In this document: piece after piece, positions 52,883 to 60,220 of the stretch
How positions within the stretch are numbered: position 1 is the stretch's first letter
Layout: the number at the start of each line of letters is the position of its first letter
NCBI GenBank assembly: GCA_002440125.1
Contig: DJRQ01000038.1
Span: 10,060 to 73,937 of the forward strand
Direction of reading: 5' to 3'
Length of the DNA stretch: 63,878 bases
Origin: Caryophanales bacterium UBA6356
Lineage (GTDB): Bacteria > Bacillota_I > Bacilli_A > RFN20 > CAG-826
Notes under the pieces: generated by a model
The model's input: the letters and a program-made list of their open reading frames with translations, nothing else
Told to the model about the DNA's origin: nothing
Databases searched by the model: none
Made by a program: the position numbers and the translations under genes

Positions 52883-55447
52883 ATGGAAGAGAAAAAAGAG
52901 CATTTCGCGATTGAGGGCATGAGTTGCGCCTCTTGCGTCGCCCATGTCGAAAAAGCCACGAAGAAAGTCGAAGGCGTTCTCGAAGCCGACGTCAATCTTT
53001 TGACAAACTCCATGGATGTCACCTACAAAGAACCGGCAAGCATCGAAAAAATTGAAAAATCCGTTGCAAAAGCCGGCTATAAAGCTGTTCCAAGCGAGAA
53101 AAAGAAGGAAAAAGAAAAGCCAAATGACGCTTTTGGGAACCGAGAGGAAGGAAAGAAACTCCTCTGGCGTTTAATCCCTTCCTTCCTCATTTTGATTCCT
53201 CTTTTCTATATCGGCATGGGCTCGATGCTCTCTTGGCCTTTAGGAGAACTCGGCAAGAATTTGTTGGACATTGCCCTTATCGAGCTTCTCCTTTCCATAA
53301 GCATTATCCTCCTCAATATCCCTTTCTTCGTATCCGGCTTTAAGTCCCTTTATCATCTTTCCCCGAATATGGATAGTTTGGTGGCAATGGCAAGCACCGT
53401 TTCGTTTATCTATAGCCTTGTCATGATGTTCTTAATGAATGGGGACGCTTTAAGGGGGGCGAACGAGGCTTTGATGCATCACTCCATGAATCTTTCTTTC
53501 GAAAGCGCAGGCATGGTGCCTTCTTTTGTGCTATTGGGAAAAATGCTAGAAGCCTTCTCCAAAGGGAAGACGACAAACGCGATCGCTTCCTTGCTTCGGC
53601 TTGCCCCAAAAGAAGCCACGCTCCTAAAGGATGGCCAAGAAGTCAAAGTCCTTTCGAAAGACATCAAGCAAGGAGACCTCATCTTAGTGCGTCCTGGGGA
53701 AAGCTTTGCCATCGATGGCGTTATCTTAGAAGGCGCCTCATCGGTGAACGAAAGTAGCTTAACTGGCGAATCTTTGCCCATCTTAAAGGAAAAGGGCAAA
53801 GAGGTTTATAGTGGCACGATCAATATCGATGGCCTTCTTAAGGTAAAAGCCACCAAAGTCGGAGAGGATACGACTCTCCACAAAATCGTGAAGCTCGTCG
53901 AACAAAGCGCGGCATCCAAACCGAAAATCGCCGTTTTGGCGGACCGCATCTCTTCCGTCTTTATTCCCTCCGTCTTCCTTTTATCTCTCCTTGTCTTCGG
54001 AGGATGGATGCTCTTTGGAGGAGAATTCGTATCGCAAAGCTCCCATGCCAATAGCCTATTTGGCTACGCTTTAGAAAGAGCGATTTCAGTGCTGGTCATC
54101 GCTTGTCCTTGCGCCCTTGGATTAGCAACCCCTGTCGCCACCATGGTTTCTTCGGGAAAGGGCGCTAAAAATGGTCTTCTTTTCAAAAACGCAAAAGCCC
54201 TTGAAGAAACGGGGAAATGCCGTTATGTCGTCTTTGATAAGACAGGGACTTTAACGAAAGGCGAAATGGTTGTTACCGATTTAGTCCCCTTTAAAGGAGA
54301 TAAGGAAAGCCTTTTGGCTATGGCGGCGGCACTAGAAAAGGGAAGCGAACACCCTTTGGCCAAGGCCATATTAAAAGAAGCAAGCGCGAAAAAGATAGAA
54401 ACGCCTGAGATCTCTTCCTTTAAAGCCATCATCGGAAAAGGGGTCGAAGGAAGGAAAGATGGAGTTCTTTTGAAACTAGGAAAGCGTTCCTTCATAGAAG
54501 AAAACGCTTCTCTTCCCAATGAAGCCCTTATGAAAGCAAAAGAACTCTCTCAAAAAGGAAAAACGATTCTCTTTTTAATAGAAGGAAATGAGTTTTGCGG
54601 TCTTATTGCGATTTCCGATGAGCCTAAAGAAGACGCCAAAGAAGCCATACTTCTTTTAAAAGAAGAAGGCTATACGCCGGTGATGCTTACGGGCGATAAC
54701 GAAGAAACGGCCAAAGAAATCGCCCAAACCTTAGGAATAGAGCACTACCGCTCGTCTTTGCTTCCAGAAGGAAAGGTCAAAGCCGTCGGGGAGCTTAAAA
54801 AAGAAGGAAAGGTCCTTATGGTAGGCGATGGCATTAACGACGCTCCCGCCCTCATGCAAGCCAACGTCGGAATCGCTATCGGAAAGGGAACGGATATCGC
54901 CATTGAGTCCGCCGATATCGTTCTGACTCGGAGCGAGCTCAAAGACGTCGTTAAAGCGATTCATCTTTCAAGGTTAACGACAAGGAACATCGCCGAGAAC
55001 CTCTTTTGGGCCTTCTTCTATAACCTCATCATGATTCCGATTGCCGCAGGCGCTTATAGCGCCCTTGGCTTAGTGGCATTAAAGCCTTGGATGGGAGCGG
55101 CCGCCATGAGTCTTTCGAGCGTTTCGGTGGTAATGAACGCTTTAAGAATCAACGCTTTCCATCTTGAAAAGAGAAGAAGCAAAGTTCACTTTAAAGAAGG
55201 GAAAGGAATTTCTTGTCCCTTGAAGAAGGAGGATGAAAACATGGAAAAATTCGTTATCGGTGTGGATGGCATGATGTGCGAAATGTGCGCCAAACACGTT
55301 AAGGATGCCCTTCAAAAGGCTGGATTTTGTAACGTCGAAGTCTCTCTAAGCAAGAAAGAAGCACGTTTTGAAGCGATCTCTTTTGACGAAGCGAAAGCGA
55401 AAACCGCCATCGAAGAAGCGGGATACCAATATACGGGGAGAAAGTAA
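52883..55447 (+). CDS. copA: Copper-exporting P1B-type ATPase fused to CopZ at its C-terminus
   Basis: 854 residues. N-terminal HMA domain with GMSCASC (13-19); membrane helices; phosphatase loop TGES; metal site ACPCAL near 405; phosphorylation DKTGTLT near 452; HP motif SEHPLAKA; GDGINDAP near 647; last helices to about 755. After a Lys-rich linker a second HMA domain (787-854, GMMCEMC near 796) is attached at the C-terminus, where normal CopA ends. The linker codons AAG AAG GAG GAT contain an intact Shine-Dalgarno 8 nt before an in-frame ATG, so the C-terminal domain can probably also be made alone. Confidence 0.95.
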   Translation: MEEKKEHFAIEGMSCASCVAHVEKATKKVEGVLEADVNLLTNSMDVTYKEPASIEKIEKSVAKAGYKAVPSEKKKEKEKPNDAFGNREEGKKLLWRLIPSFLILIPLFYIGMGSMLSWPLGELGKNLLDIALIELLLSISIILLNIPFFVSGFKSLYHLSPNMDSLVAMASTVSFIYSLVMMFLMNGDALRGANEALMHHSMNLSFESAGMVPSFVLLGKMLEAFSKGKTTNAIASLLRLAPKEATLLKDGQEVKVLSKDIKQGDLILVRPGESFAIDGVILEGASSVNESSLTGESLPILKEKGKEVYSGTINIDGLLKVKATKVGEDTTLHKIVKLVEQSAASKPKIAVLADRISSVFIPSVFLLSLLVFGGWMLFGGEFVSQSSHANSLFGYALERAISVLVIACPCALGLATPVATMVSSGKGAKNGLLFKNAKALEETGKCRYVVFDKTGTLTKGEMVVTDLVPFKGDKESLLAMAAALEKGSEHPLAKAILKEASAKKIETPEISSFKAIIGKGVEGRKDGVLLKLGKRSFIEENASLPNEALMKAKELSQKGKTILFLIEGNEFCGLIAISDEPKEDAKEAILLLKEEGYTPVMLTGDNEETAKEIAQTLGIEHYRSSLLPEGKVKAVGELKKEGKVLMVGDGINDAPALMQANVGIAIGKGTDIAIESADIVLTRSELKDVVKAIHLSRLTTRNIAENLFWAFFYNLIMIPIAAGAYSALGLVALKPWMGAAAMSLSSVSVVMNALRINAFHLEKRRSKVHFKEGKGISCPLKKEDENMEKFVIGVDGMMCEMCAKHVKDALQKAGFCNVEVSLSKKEARFEAISFDEAKAKTAIEEAGYQYTGRK
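55241..55447 (+). CDS. copZ: CopZ-like copper chaperone from an internal start within copA
   Basis: In frame with copA, ATG 55241 (codon 787) has AAGGAGG exactly 8 nt upstream. Initiation here would yield a 68-residue HMA protein starting MEKFVIGVDGMMCEMCAKH, the length and layout of free CopZ. The likely history is copA-copZ operon genes joined by loss of the copA stop codon while the copZ start signal was kept. Expression of the short form is a prediction. Confidence 0.6.
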   Translation: MEKFVIGVDGMMCEMCAKHVKDALQKAGFCNVEVSLSKKEARFEAISFDEAKAKTAIEEAGYQYTGRK

Positions 55448-55448
55448 G

Positions 55449-56423
55449 CTAACGGTATTTCTTCTCGAGTTCTTCTTTCAAAAAATCCTTTTGATCATTC
55501 TCAAGGAAGCTTCCTTCGACGCTATTAAGGAAGAGTTCTTTCATGGTCTCATCGCTTAGTCCAAAGGTTTTTTGAACTTTCTCGCATTCTTCTTGAAGCG
55601 TTATATTCGAGACGGTCATATCATCGGTATTGATGCACGTTTTTACGCCATAGCGAAGAAAAGTCTTAAGGGGAAGATCTTCGTAGCGATCGATCGCATG
55701 GGTGTCTTTTTCGCTTGTTGGGCAAAGCTCAAGAAGAACGCCACTGCTCGCCAAAAAGGAAAGAAGCATCTTATCTTTGACGGCACTCACGCCATGGCCG
55801 ATCCGTCTAGCGCCCATCTTAAGGGCTTCCCAAATGGAGTCGGGACCGCTTGCTTCGCCAGCGTGGATCGTAAAAGGGATGTCGAGCTCATTGGCGAGCT
55901 TGAAAACGTTTTGGAAGGAAGAAGTCGGAAAAAGAGCCTCAGCTCCCGCCAAATCAAGCCCGCACACCCCTTTATGGAGATATTCTTTGGCAAGCCGCAC
56001 CGTAAGAAGATTCTCTTCCTCGTTTCCCTCTCCGCGCATCGCACATAATATGAGGTTCGCTGGGAAAGCGTAATCCTTTTTGGCCTTTTCTAAACCCTTT
56101 ATAGCAGCTTCAACCACATCTTTTTGCGTCAAGCCTTCTTGGGTATGGAGTTGTGGCGCGAAACGGACTTCCGCATAAAGAAGACCGCTTCGCGATAAGC
56201 GAGAAAGAAGGAAATAGACCGCTTTCTCGATGCATTCCTTCTTTTGAAGGACCTTAAGCGGGAATTCAAAGCACTTTAGATAGTCATTTAAAGAATGGCA
56301 GCTCTCATCCACCGAAATGTGAGCGGTTTTCGCATATTCGAGAGGGATCCCAGACATTTTGCCAAGAAGAAGGAGCTCTTCCCTCGTAAGAGAACCGTCA
56401 AGATGTAAATGTAAGTCAATCAT
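55449..56423 (-). CDS. add: Adenosine deaminase
   Basis: 324 residues. Zinc and catalytic motifs: HLHLDGS (4-10), TIHAGEASGP near 187, GHGVSAV near 208 and INTDDMTVSN near 263, with LCPTSEKDT in between where most ADAs have CPxSN. Deaminates adenosine to inosine for purine salvage, complementing purA/purB. Convergent with copA with a 1-nt gap. Adenine deaminase activity is a less likely alternative. Confidence 0.9.
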   Translation of the reverse strand: MIDLHLHLDGSLTREELLLLGKMSGIPLEYAKTAHISVDESCHSLNDYLKCFEFPLKVLQKKECIEKAVYFLLSRLSRSGLLYAEVRFAPQLHTQEGLTQKDVVEAAIKGLEKAKKDYAFPANLILCAMRGEGNEEENLLTVRLAKEYLHKGVCGLDLAGAEALFPTSSFQNVFKLANELDIPFTIHAGEASGPDSIWEALKMGARRIGHGVSAVKDKMLLSFLASSGVLLELCPTSEKDTHAIDRYEDLPLKTFLRYGVKTCINTDDMTVSNITLQEECEKVQKTFGLSDETMKELFLNSVEGSFLENDQKDFLKEELEKKYR

Positions 56424-56469
56424 GCCGTAATTATCAATGGAAAACGAGGGCTTGTAAATCGCTAAAAAA

Positions 56470-56497
56470 CAAAAAAAGGTCCCCGCTAGAGGAACCT
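56470..56497 (-). terminator. Terminator of the DegV gene
   Basis: On the minus strand AGGTTCC and GGGACCT pair (one G-U) around a 7-nt loop, followed by TTTTTTTG and a further T run. Confidence 0.75.
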
Positions 56498-56521
56498 AAA
56501 AAAATATCGAAAAAGCGACGA

Positions 56522-57445
56522 TTACGCTTTCTTTCCCAAAAGAGAAGACAAAACGGATTTCTTTTGGATAAGGCGGTTTTTCCCTTCGTAAAAGACCGCT
56601 AAAGTGCCAGGGCCAACATGGGCGCCGGTGATAAGATCGTAATAGTAGATCTCGATATTCCGGATGCCGCCTTCCTTCAATAAGGCTTCTAGGCTCTTGG
56701 CATCTTCCAAAGAGTCGCAATGAGCGATATAGACAAGCTTCTCTTTGTCGAAAACGTTCTCTAGAACCTGGCTTGCAAGTTTCTTGATGGAATTCTTCCG
56801 ACCTTGGACTTTCGAAGTGACGACGATTTTCCCCTCGGGGCTTCCATAAAGCAAAGGCTTAATGAGGAGAACGCCCGCGAGGATGGCGGCGACATTCGAC
56901 ACACGACCGCTATTGGCAAGATAACGGATGCTATCCACGGTGAATTCGCTTCGAACGGTTTGACGATACTTCTCGGTCTTCGAGACGATTTCTTCCAAAG
57001 AGAAACCTTCTTTCGCCAGGTTAGCGGCATAAAGAGCAATCATGCCTTCCCCTAGCCCCGCCGTCTTGGAATCAAGAACGTGGACCACTTCTTTCCCTTC
57101 TTTTTGGTTTAGCTCCTTAGCGATAAGAGTCGCAGCATTGAATGTTCCCGAGATACCGCTTGATAAAGTCACATAGAGCACCTCATTTCCTTTTGCTATC
57201 TCCTCTTTTGCTTTTTCTTCGAATAAGCCTGGGCTTGCCAAAGATGTTTGGGGCTTAGCACCCCCTTTCATAGCGGAATAGAACTCTTTCGACATCTTCT
57301 CGACGTCGATATCCTCGCTATAGCAGCGATATTCTTTTCCATTGAGCCTCAAAGTCATAGGAAGAAGGACGATATCGGCATTTCTTTTTAGGAGAATCTC
57401 TTTGAAAAGATTGCTTCCGGCATCGGTGTATATGCGAACGCTCAT
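56522..57445 (-). CDS. DegV-family fatty-acid-binding protein
   Basis: 307 residues. IYTDAGSNL near 5, the hallmark SLASPGLF near 80, LSSGISGTFNAA near 105 and the GRVSNVAAILAGVLLIKPLL stretch near 185 are typical of DegV/FakB. Such proteins bind a fatty acid for the FakA kinase, feeding exogenous fatty acids to phospholipids; fakA is not in the window. ATG 57445 has GGAGG 9 nt upstream; the ATG at 57460 lies within that site. Confidence 0.92.
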   Translation of the reverse strand: MSVRIYTDAGSNLFKEILLKRNADIVLLPMTLRLNGKEYRCYSEDIDVEKMSKEFYSAMKGGAKPQTSLASPGLFEEKAKEEIAKGNEVLYVTLSSGISGTFNAATLIAKELNQKEGKEVVHVLDSKTAGLGEGMIALYAANLAKEGFSLEEIVSKTEKYRQTVRSEFTVDSIRYLANSGRVSNVAAILAGVLLIKPLLYGSPEGKIVVTSKVQGRKNSIKKLASQVLENVFDKEKLVYIAHCDSLEDAKSLEALLKEGGIRNIEIYYYDLITGAHVGPGTLAVFYEGKNRLIQKKSVLSSLLGKKA

Positions 57446-58060
57446 AACTGAAACCTCCATCTCAAGGAAAAGCGAAGATATGCCTTTCGTGAGACATTCT
57501 AGTTTCTATTACTAGATAGTCAAGCATAGAAAACTTTATTGCCTCAATTAAGCCTCATATCCCTAGCATAAAACGCTTGGAGGTTTTGGAAAGGGAAGAT
57601 GGGATCGTCTTCTTTTATCCATCATTGGGAAGCGTCCCGAATCGAGGAATGGGAAATGGGAATAAAAAGATCCTTAATAAATTCATAAGAAACACGCATA
57701 ACGGCAGAGTCAAAGGGATGGCGATATGGACGTTTTTCTGAACCGTTTTCGCCATGATGCCCTTCTTTCCGCTACGCAGTGACTTTGCTTAGGATGCTGG
57801 AGAAGAAGGTTTTCAAGGGCGTGTTTTACTCATACGAGCCAATCGATGTGAAATGCAAAATCAAAGAGTCATAGCGCTAGATTTTCGCCCTAAATTCCAA
57901 AATTAGGATTCTTTTCCTTCGCTAAAAAAGCCTTAGCCTTATAGGATGCTTTGTTTCTTAAATCCACCTGAAGACGTTTTTGTGATATTAGCCATGAAAT
58001 AGGGCAAAAAAGAGGGTTTATGATGAAAATAGCTTTTCGATTCTTTCTGAGAAATGAATG
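57446..58060. other. Gap with probable gene debris
   Basis: No intact gene. A 26-codon frame at 57793-57873 (MLEKKVFKGVFYSYEPIDVK...) has a GC content and codon use like coding sequence but lacks a beginning, and the preceding 150 nt reads open in pieces interrupted by stops. It is probably the tail of a decayed gene of unknown family. It marks the left border of the accessory region. Confidence 0.3.
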
Positions 58061-58064
58061 AAAT

Positions 58065-58110
58065 AATCTTCCAAAAAATCAATTAATCTTCCAAATGATT
58101 CTGGAAGAAT
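58065..58110. repeat. Phased ATTCTTCCA-type boxes downstream of the AlbA_2 gene
   Basis: AATCTTCCA at 58065 and 58085 (20-bp interval) and an inverted TGGAAGAAT at 58102-58110. The last two form a dyad CTTCCA N8 TGGAAG with ATGATTC inside, nearly identical in sequence and spacing to the outer end of the array upstream of the gene (CTTCCA N8 TGGAAA at 59656-59675). Confidence 0.85.
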
Positions 58111-58128
58111 AGGGAAAATAGATTCGTT

Positions 58129-59559
58129 TTATTCTCCATTATCCGAAATAAAATAACGTTTCCCTTTGGTCTTTTTTCCGTTCGTTTTGACAAGATTTGT
58201 CAGCAACAATTCCGTAACAATCGTGGATGTGGACGATTTTTTCATTCCGATTTGTTTGGAGAGCTCTTCGGTGGAGGCCCCCTCCGGATGAGCATTCAAA
58301 TAAGAAAGAATTTCCATTTTTTCTGTATAATGCGGCGTTTTTTGATTTAACTGAGCGAAATGAATAATGAGTGTGGTTCTTTTGGGATTGCTTTCAACTG
58401 CAAGAATAGGTTTTAAAAAACCATAAGAGCGGCACATCTCAAAAATGCTAGGTATGCCCGATCCAGCTCTATCAGAAACCTGAAGGAGCCTGAAATAATT
58501 CATTATGTTTTTATTGAGAGGATTGGTTACTCCACCTTCAATAGCTTGCTTGATGCCAACAGGAATATCTCCAGAATTAATGAAGGCAACATTATCGTAT
58601 GTTCTTTTGATAACGATTCCAGGGAGCGAAGAGAAATCGCAATTCGTTATGGCGTTGACCATGCCTTCAATAACAGAGCGTTTCACATCCTTTCCGTTCA
58701 TGTTGGCGACACCATCTTTTGCATTAAAAGGCTTTGGTAATCTTTGAATGAGATTCGAACTTACTAAGCGAAAAAAGTTAAACAAATTAGCATTAAAGGA
58801 ATAATCGTCCGATGCAATTCTGTTATCCCATCTCGTTTTTCCAGAAAAATTCTCTTGATAATCTAGAAAATAATTCGGACAAATTTGGGAAATGTCACTT
58901 TGCTGTCCAAAGAAGAGGACAGCACCATTTTTGAGAACTTCTTTCCCGTTCGCCTTTGTCAAAGCGCCAATCCGATAGAGAAAATCATGGTCGTTTAAAT
59001 CCCGAAAAGAGTTATTGGGATTTGCTTCATTGACTTCTTTACGGAACTCTCCCAAGGATTCTTTATCAATATTTGTTTCATCTAAATCAAGATAATTCGG
59101 AAGCACATCAAACCCCGTTCCTTTTTTTCTTAAAAGAAGCGATGCGATCTCATCTTCTGACATTAAAAAGTCGCCATCGCCAATTCTTTGATACGACTTC
59201 GATAAATTTCCATCAATATAAACGGGTTTGGCCCCAAGAGGAGCCTCTTTCACGACAAAACGAATGATTTTCTTTCCGTTAACATCAATAATTTGCACAT
59301 CTTCATCGGAAATGGAACAGTAACTGGTTTTTTTTGAATGGAGGGTGGAAATAAGGGCTTTCTTTTGCTCTTCTGGATTTGAAATGCCGACTATTGTGTT
59401 TAATTTTCCTTCCTTTATGCCCAAGTAAATGGTACCTCCCTCCGTATTAGAAAAGGAAGAATACGTATCGTAAAGACTATCTGGAATCTTTTTCCCTGAT
59501 TCTTTTAATTCTATTCGGAGACCTTCTTTTAAGGTTCTTAAATAATTCTCGTTTTCCAT
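58129..59559 (-). CDS. AlbA_2-domain transcriptional regulator/ATP-binding protein
   Basis: 476 residues from ATG 59559 (AGGATGG upstream). N-terminal AlbA_2 (Schlafen-like, PF04326 type) DNA-binding domain: LRTLKEGLRIELKES, SFSNTEGGTIYLGIKEG near 35. Middle region and HATPase_c_4-like segment with VEGMVNAITNCDF and IKRTYDNVAFINSGDIPVGI near 330, DRAGSGIPSIFEMC near 370. C-terminal winged helix (EILSYLNAHPEGASTEELSKQIGMKKSSTSTIVTELL in outline, 415-455). The HATPase part lacks clear catalytic residues in NAITN (family NAIxHRDY). Repeats on both sides suggest it binds its own locus. Confidence 0.82.
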   Translation of the reverse strand: MENENYLRTLKEGLRIELKESGKKIPDSLYDTYSSFSNTEGGTIYLGIKEGKLNTIVGISNPEEQKKALISTLHSKKTSYCSISDEDVQIIDVNGKKIIRFVVKEAPLGAKPVYIDGNLSKSYQRIGDGDFLMSEDEIASLLLRKKGTGFDVLPNYLDLDETNIDKESLGEFRKEVNEANPNNSFRDLNDHDFLYRIGALTKANGKEVLKNGAVLFFGQQSDISQICPNYFLDYQENFSGKTRWDNRIASDDYSFNANLFNFFRLVSSNLIQRLPKPFNAKDGVANMNGKDVKRSVIEGMVNAITNCDFSSLPGIVIKRTYDNVAFINSGDIPVGIKQAIEGGVTNPLNKNIMNYFRLLQVSDRAGSGIPSIFEMCRSYGFLKPILAVESNPKRTTLIIHFAQLNQKTPHYTEKMEILSYLNAHPEGASTEELSKQIGMKKSSTSTIVTELLLTNLVKTNGKKTKGKRYFISDNGE

Positions 59560-59582
59560 ATAAAGCCATCCTGCATATAAAA

Positions 59583-59610
59583 AGTATAATGTATTCTTCC
59601 AAGATTGCAA
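59583..59610 (-). promoter_or_regulatory. Promoter of the AlbA_2 gene, overlapped by a box
   Basis: On the minus strand TTGCAA (59605-59610), 16-nt spacer, TATACT (59583-59588). The first repeat box (59593-59601) lies inside the spacer, so a protein bound there would block RNA polymerase. Confidence 0.65.
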
Positions 59611-59675
59611 TTATTCTTCCATTTTCTTTAATATTCTTCCAAGGAAAAAATTATTCTTCCAAAGTATTCTGGAAA
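59593..59675. repeat. Four ATTCTTCCA boxes with exact 20-bp period plus one inverted box
   Basis: ATTCTTCCA starts at 59593, 59613, 59633 and 59653, an exact 20-bp (two helical turns) period, and an inverted TGGAAA follows at 59670. Spacers between boxes are not conserved, so this is not a simple tandem duplication but a phased binding array. Confidence 0.92.
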
Positions 59676-59854
59676 ATTAAGAAAACACAAAAAATAAGTG
59701 TCATCTGAAAAATCTCCTTAGCGAAAGCAGCTCGCTTTGGAAAGAGGTAAGGCCAGAGGCTTAAGACAGCGCTTCCTTCCATCGCTCTTCTTAACGCGCT
59801 TATCAAACAAGGCTTGGGATTGGCACTATTGAAGGGCGTTCCCCCGATTATTCG

Positions 59855-60120
59855 TCATCTAATGCAATGGAAGTTAAGAAATGCGATAAGTGCAATTTTT
59901 TGCGTTTTTGCACTTATAAATGATATAGCGAAGCCAGCGGTGTTCTGCGTATTCGGTTGAGAATTGAAGATCATCCACAAAAATATATTGATTGGATGGG
60001 GTGTGCCCTCGTAGAACTCATCCAGAGCCAAACCATACGGGAGACCGCCATAAGAAACAATCTCCATCCTATCGCTGTAGGTGTACGAGGCGAATAGATA
60101 GTTGCAATATGTGTTTTGAA
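59855..60120 (-). pseudogene. Remnant of a second AlbA_2/RecG-like regulator gene
   Basis: The frame reads YSDRMEIVSYGGLPYGLALD then FYEGTPHPIN, which is the characteristic HATPase_c_4 segment of AlbA_2-family proteins (RMEIVSYGGLPxGL..F..G.S.PIN). It continues degenerately (IFLWMIFNSQPNTQNTAGF) and stops; the N-terminal domains are missing. An inverted repeat lies in its 3' part. No relation in sequence to the intact gene next door is evident at this segment. Confidence 0.65.
59886..59917. repeat. 10-bp inverted repeat ATAAGTGCAA
   Basis: ATAAGTGCAA (59886-59895) and TTGCACTTAT (59908-59917) are perfect arms around 12 nt. It lies in the decayed AlbA_2-family gene and is different from the ATTCTTCCA boxes of the intact gene. 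Confidence 0.85.
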
Positions 60121-60220
60121 GCCACTATTTTTCATCGACATATCAAGGCTTGTAACAAGGCAAAATGCATGTTAAAGCAAATTGTGCTCATCCTTTCGGC
60201 TTTTAATGAATTGAACCGCT

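Noticed and set aside
59593..59675. CRISPR-like array
   Set aside because: The repeats are only 9 bp with 11-bp spacers and a fixed 20-bp period, far below CRISPR dimensions, and no cas genes are present.
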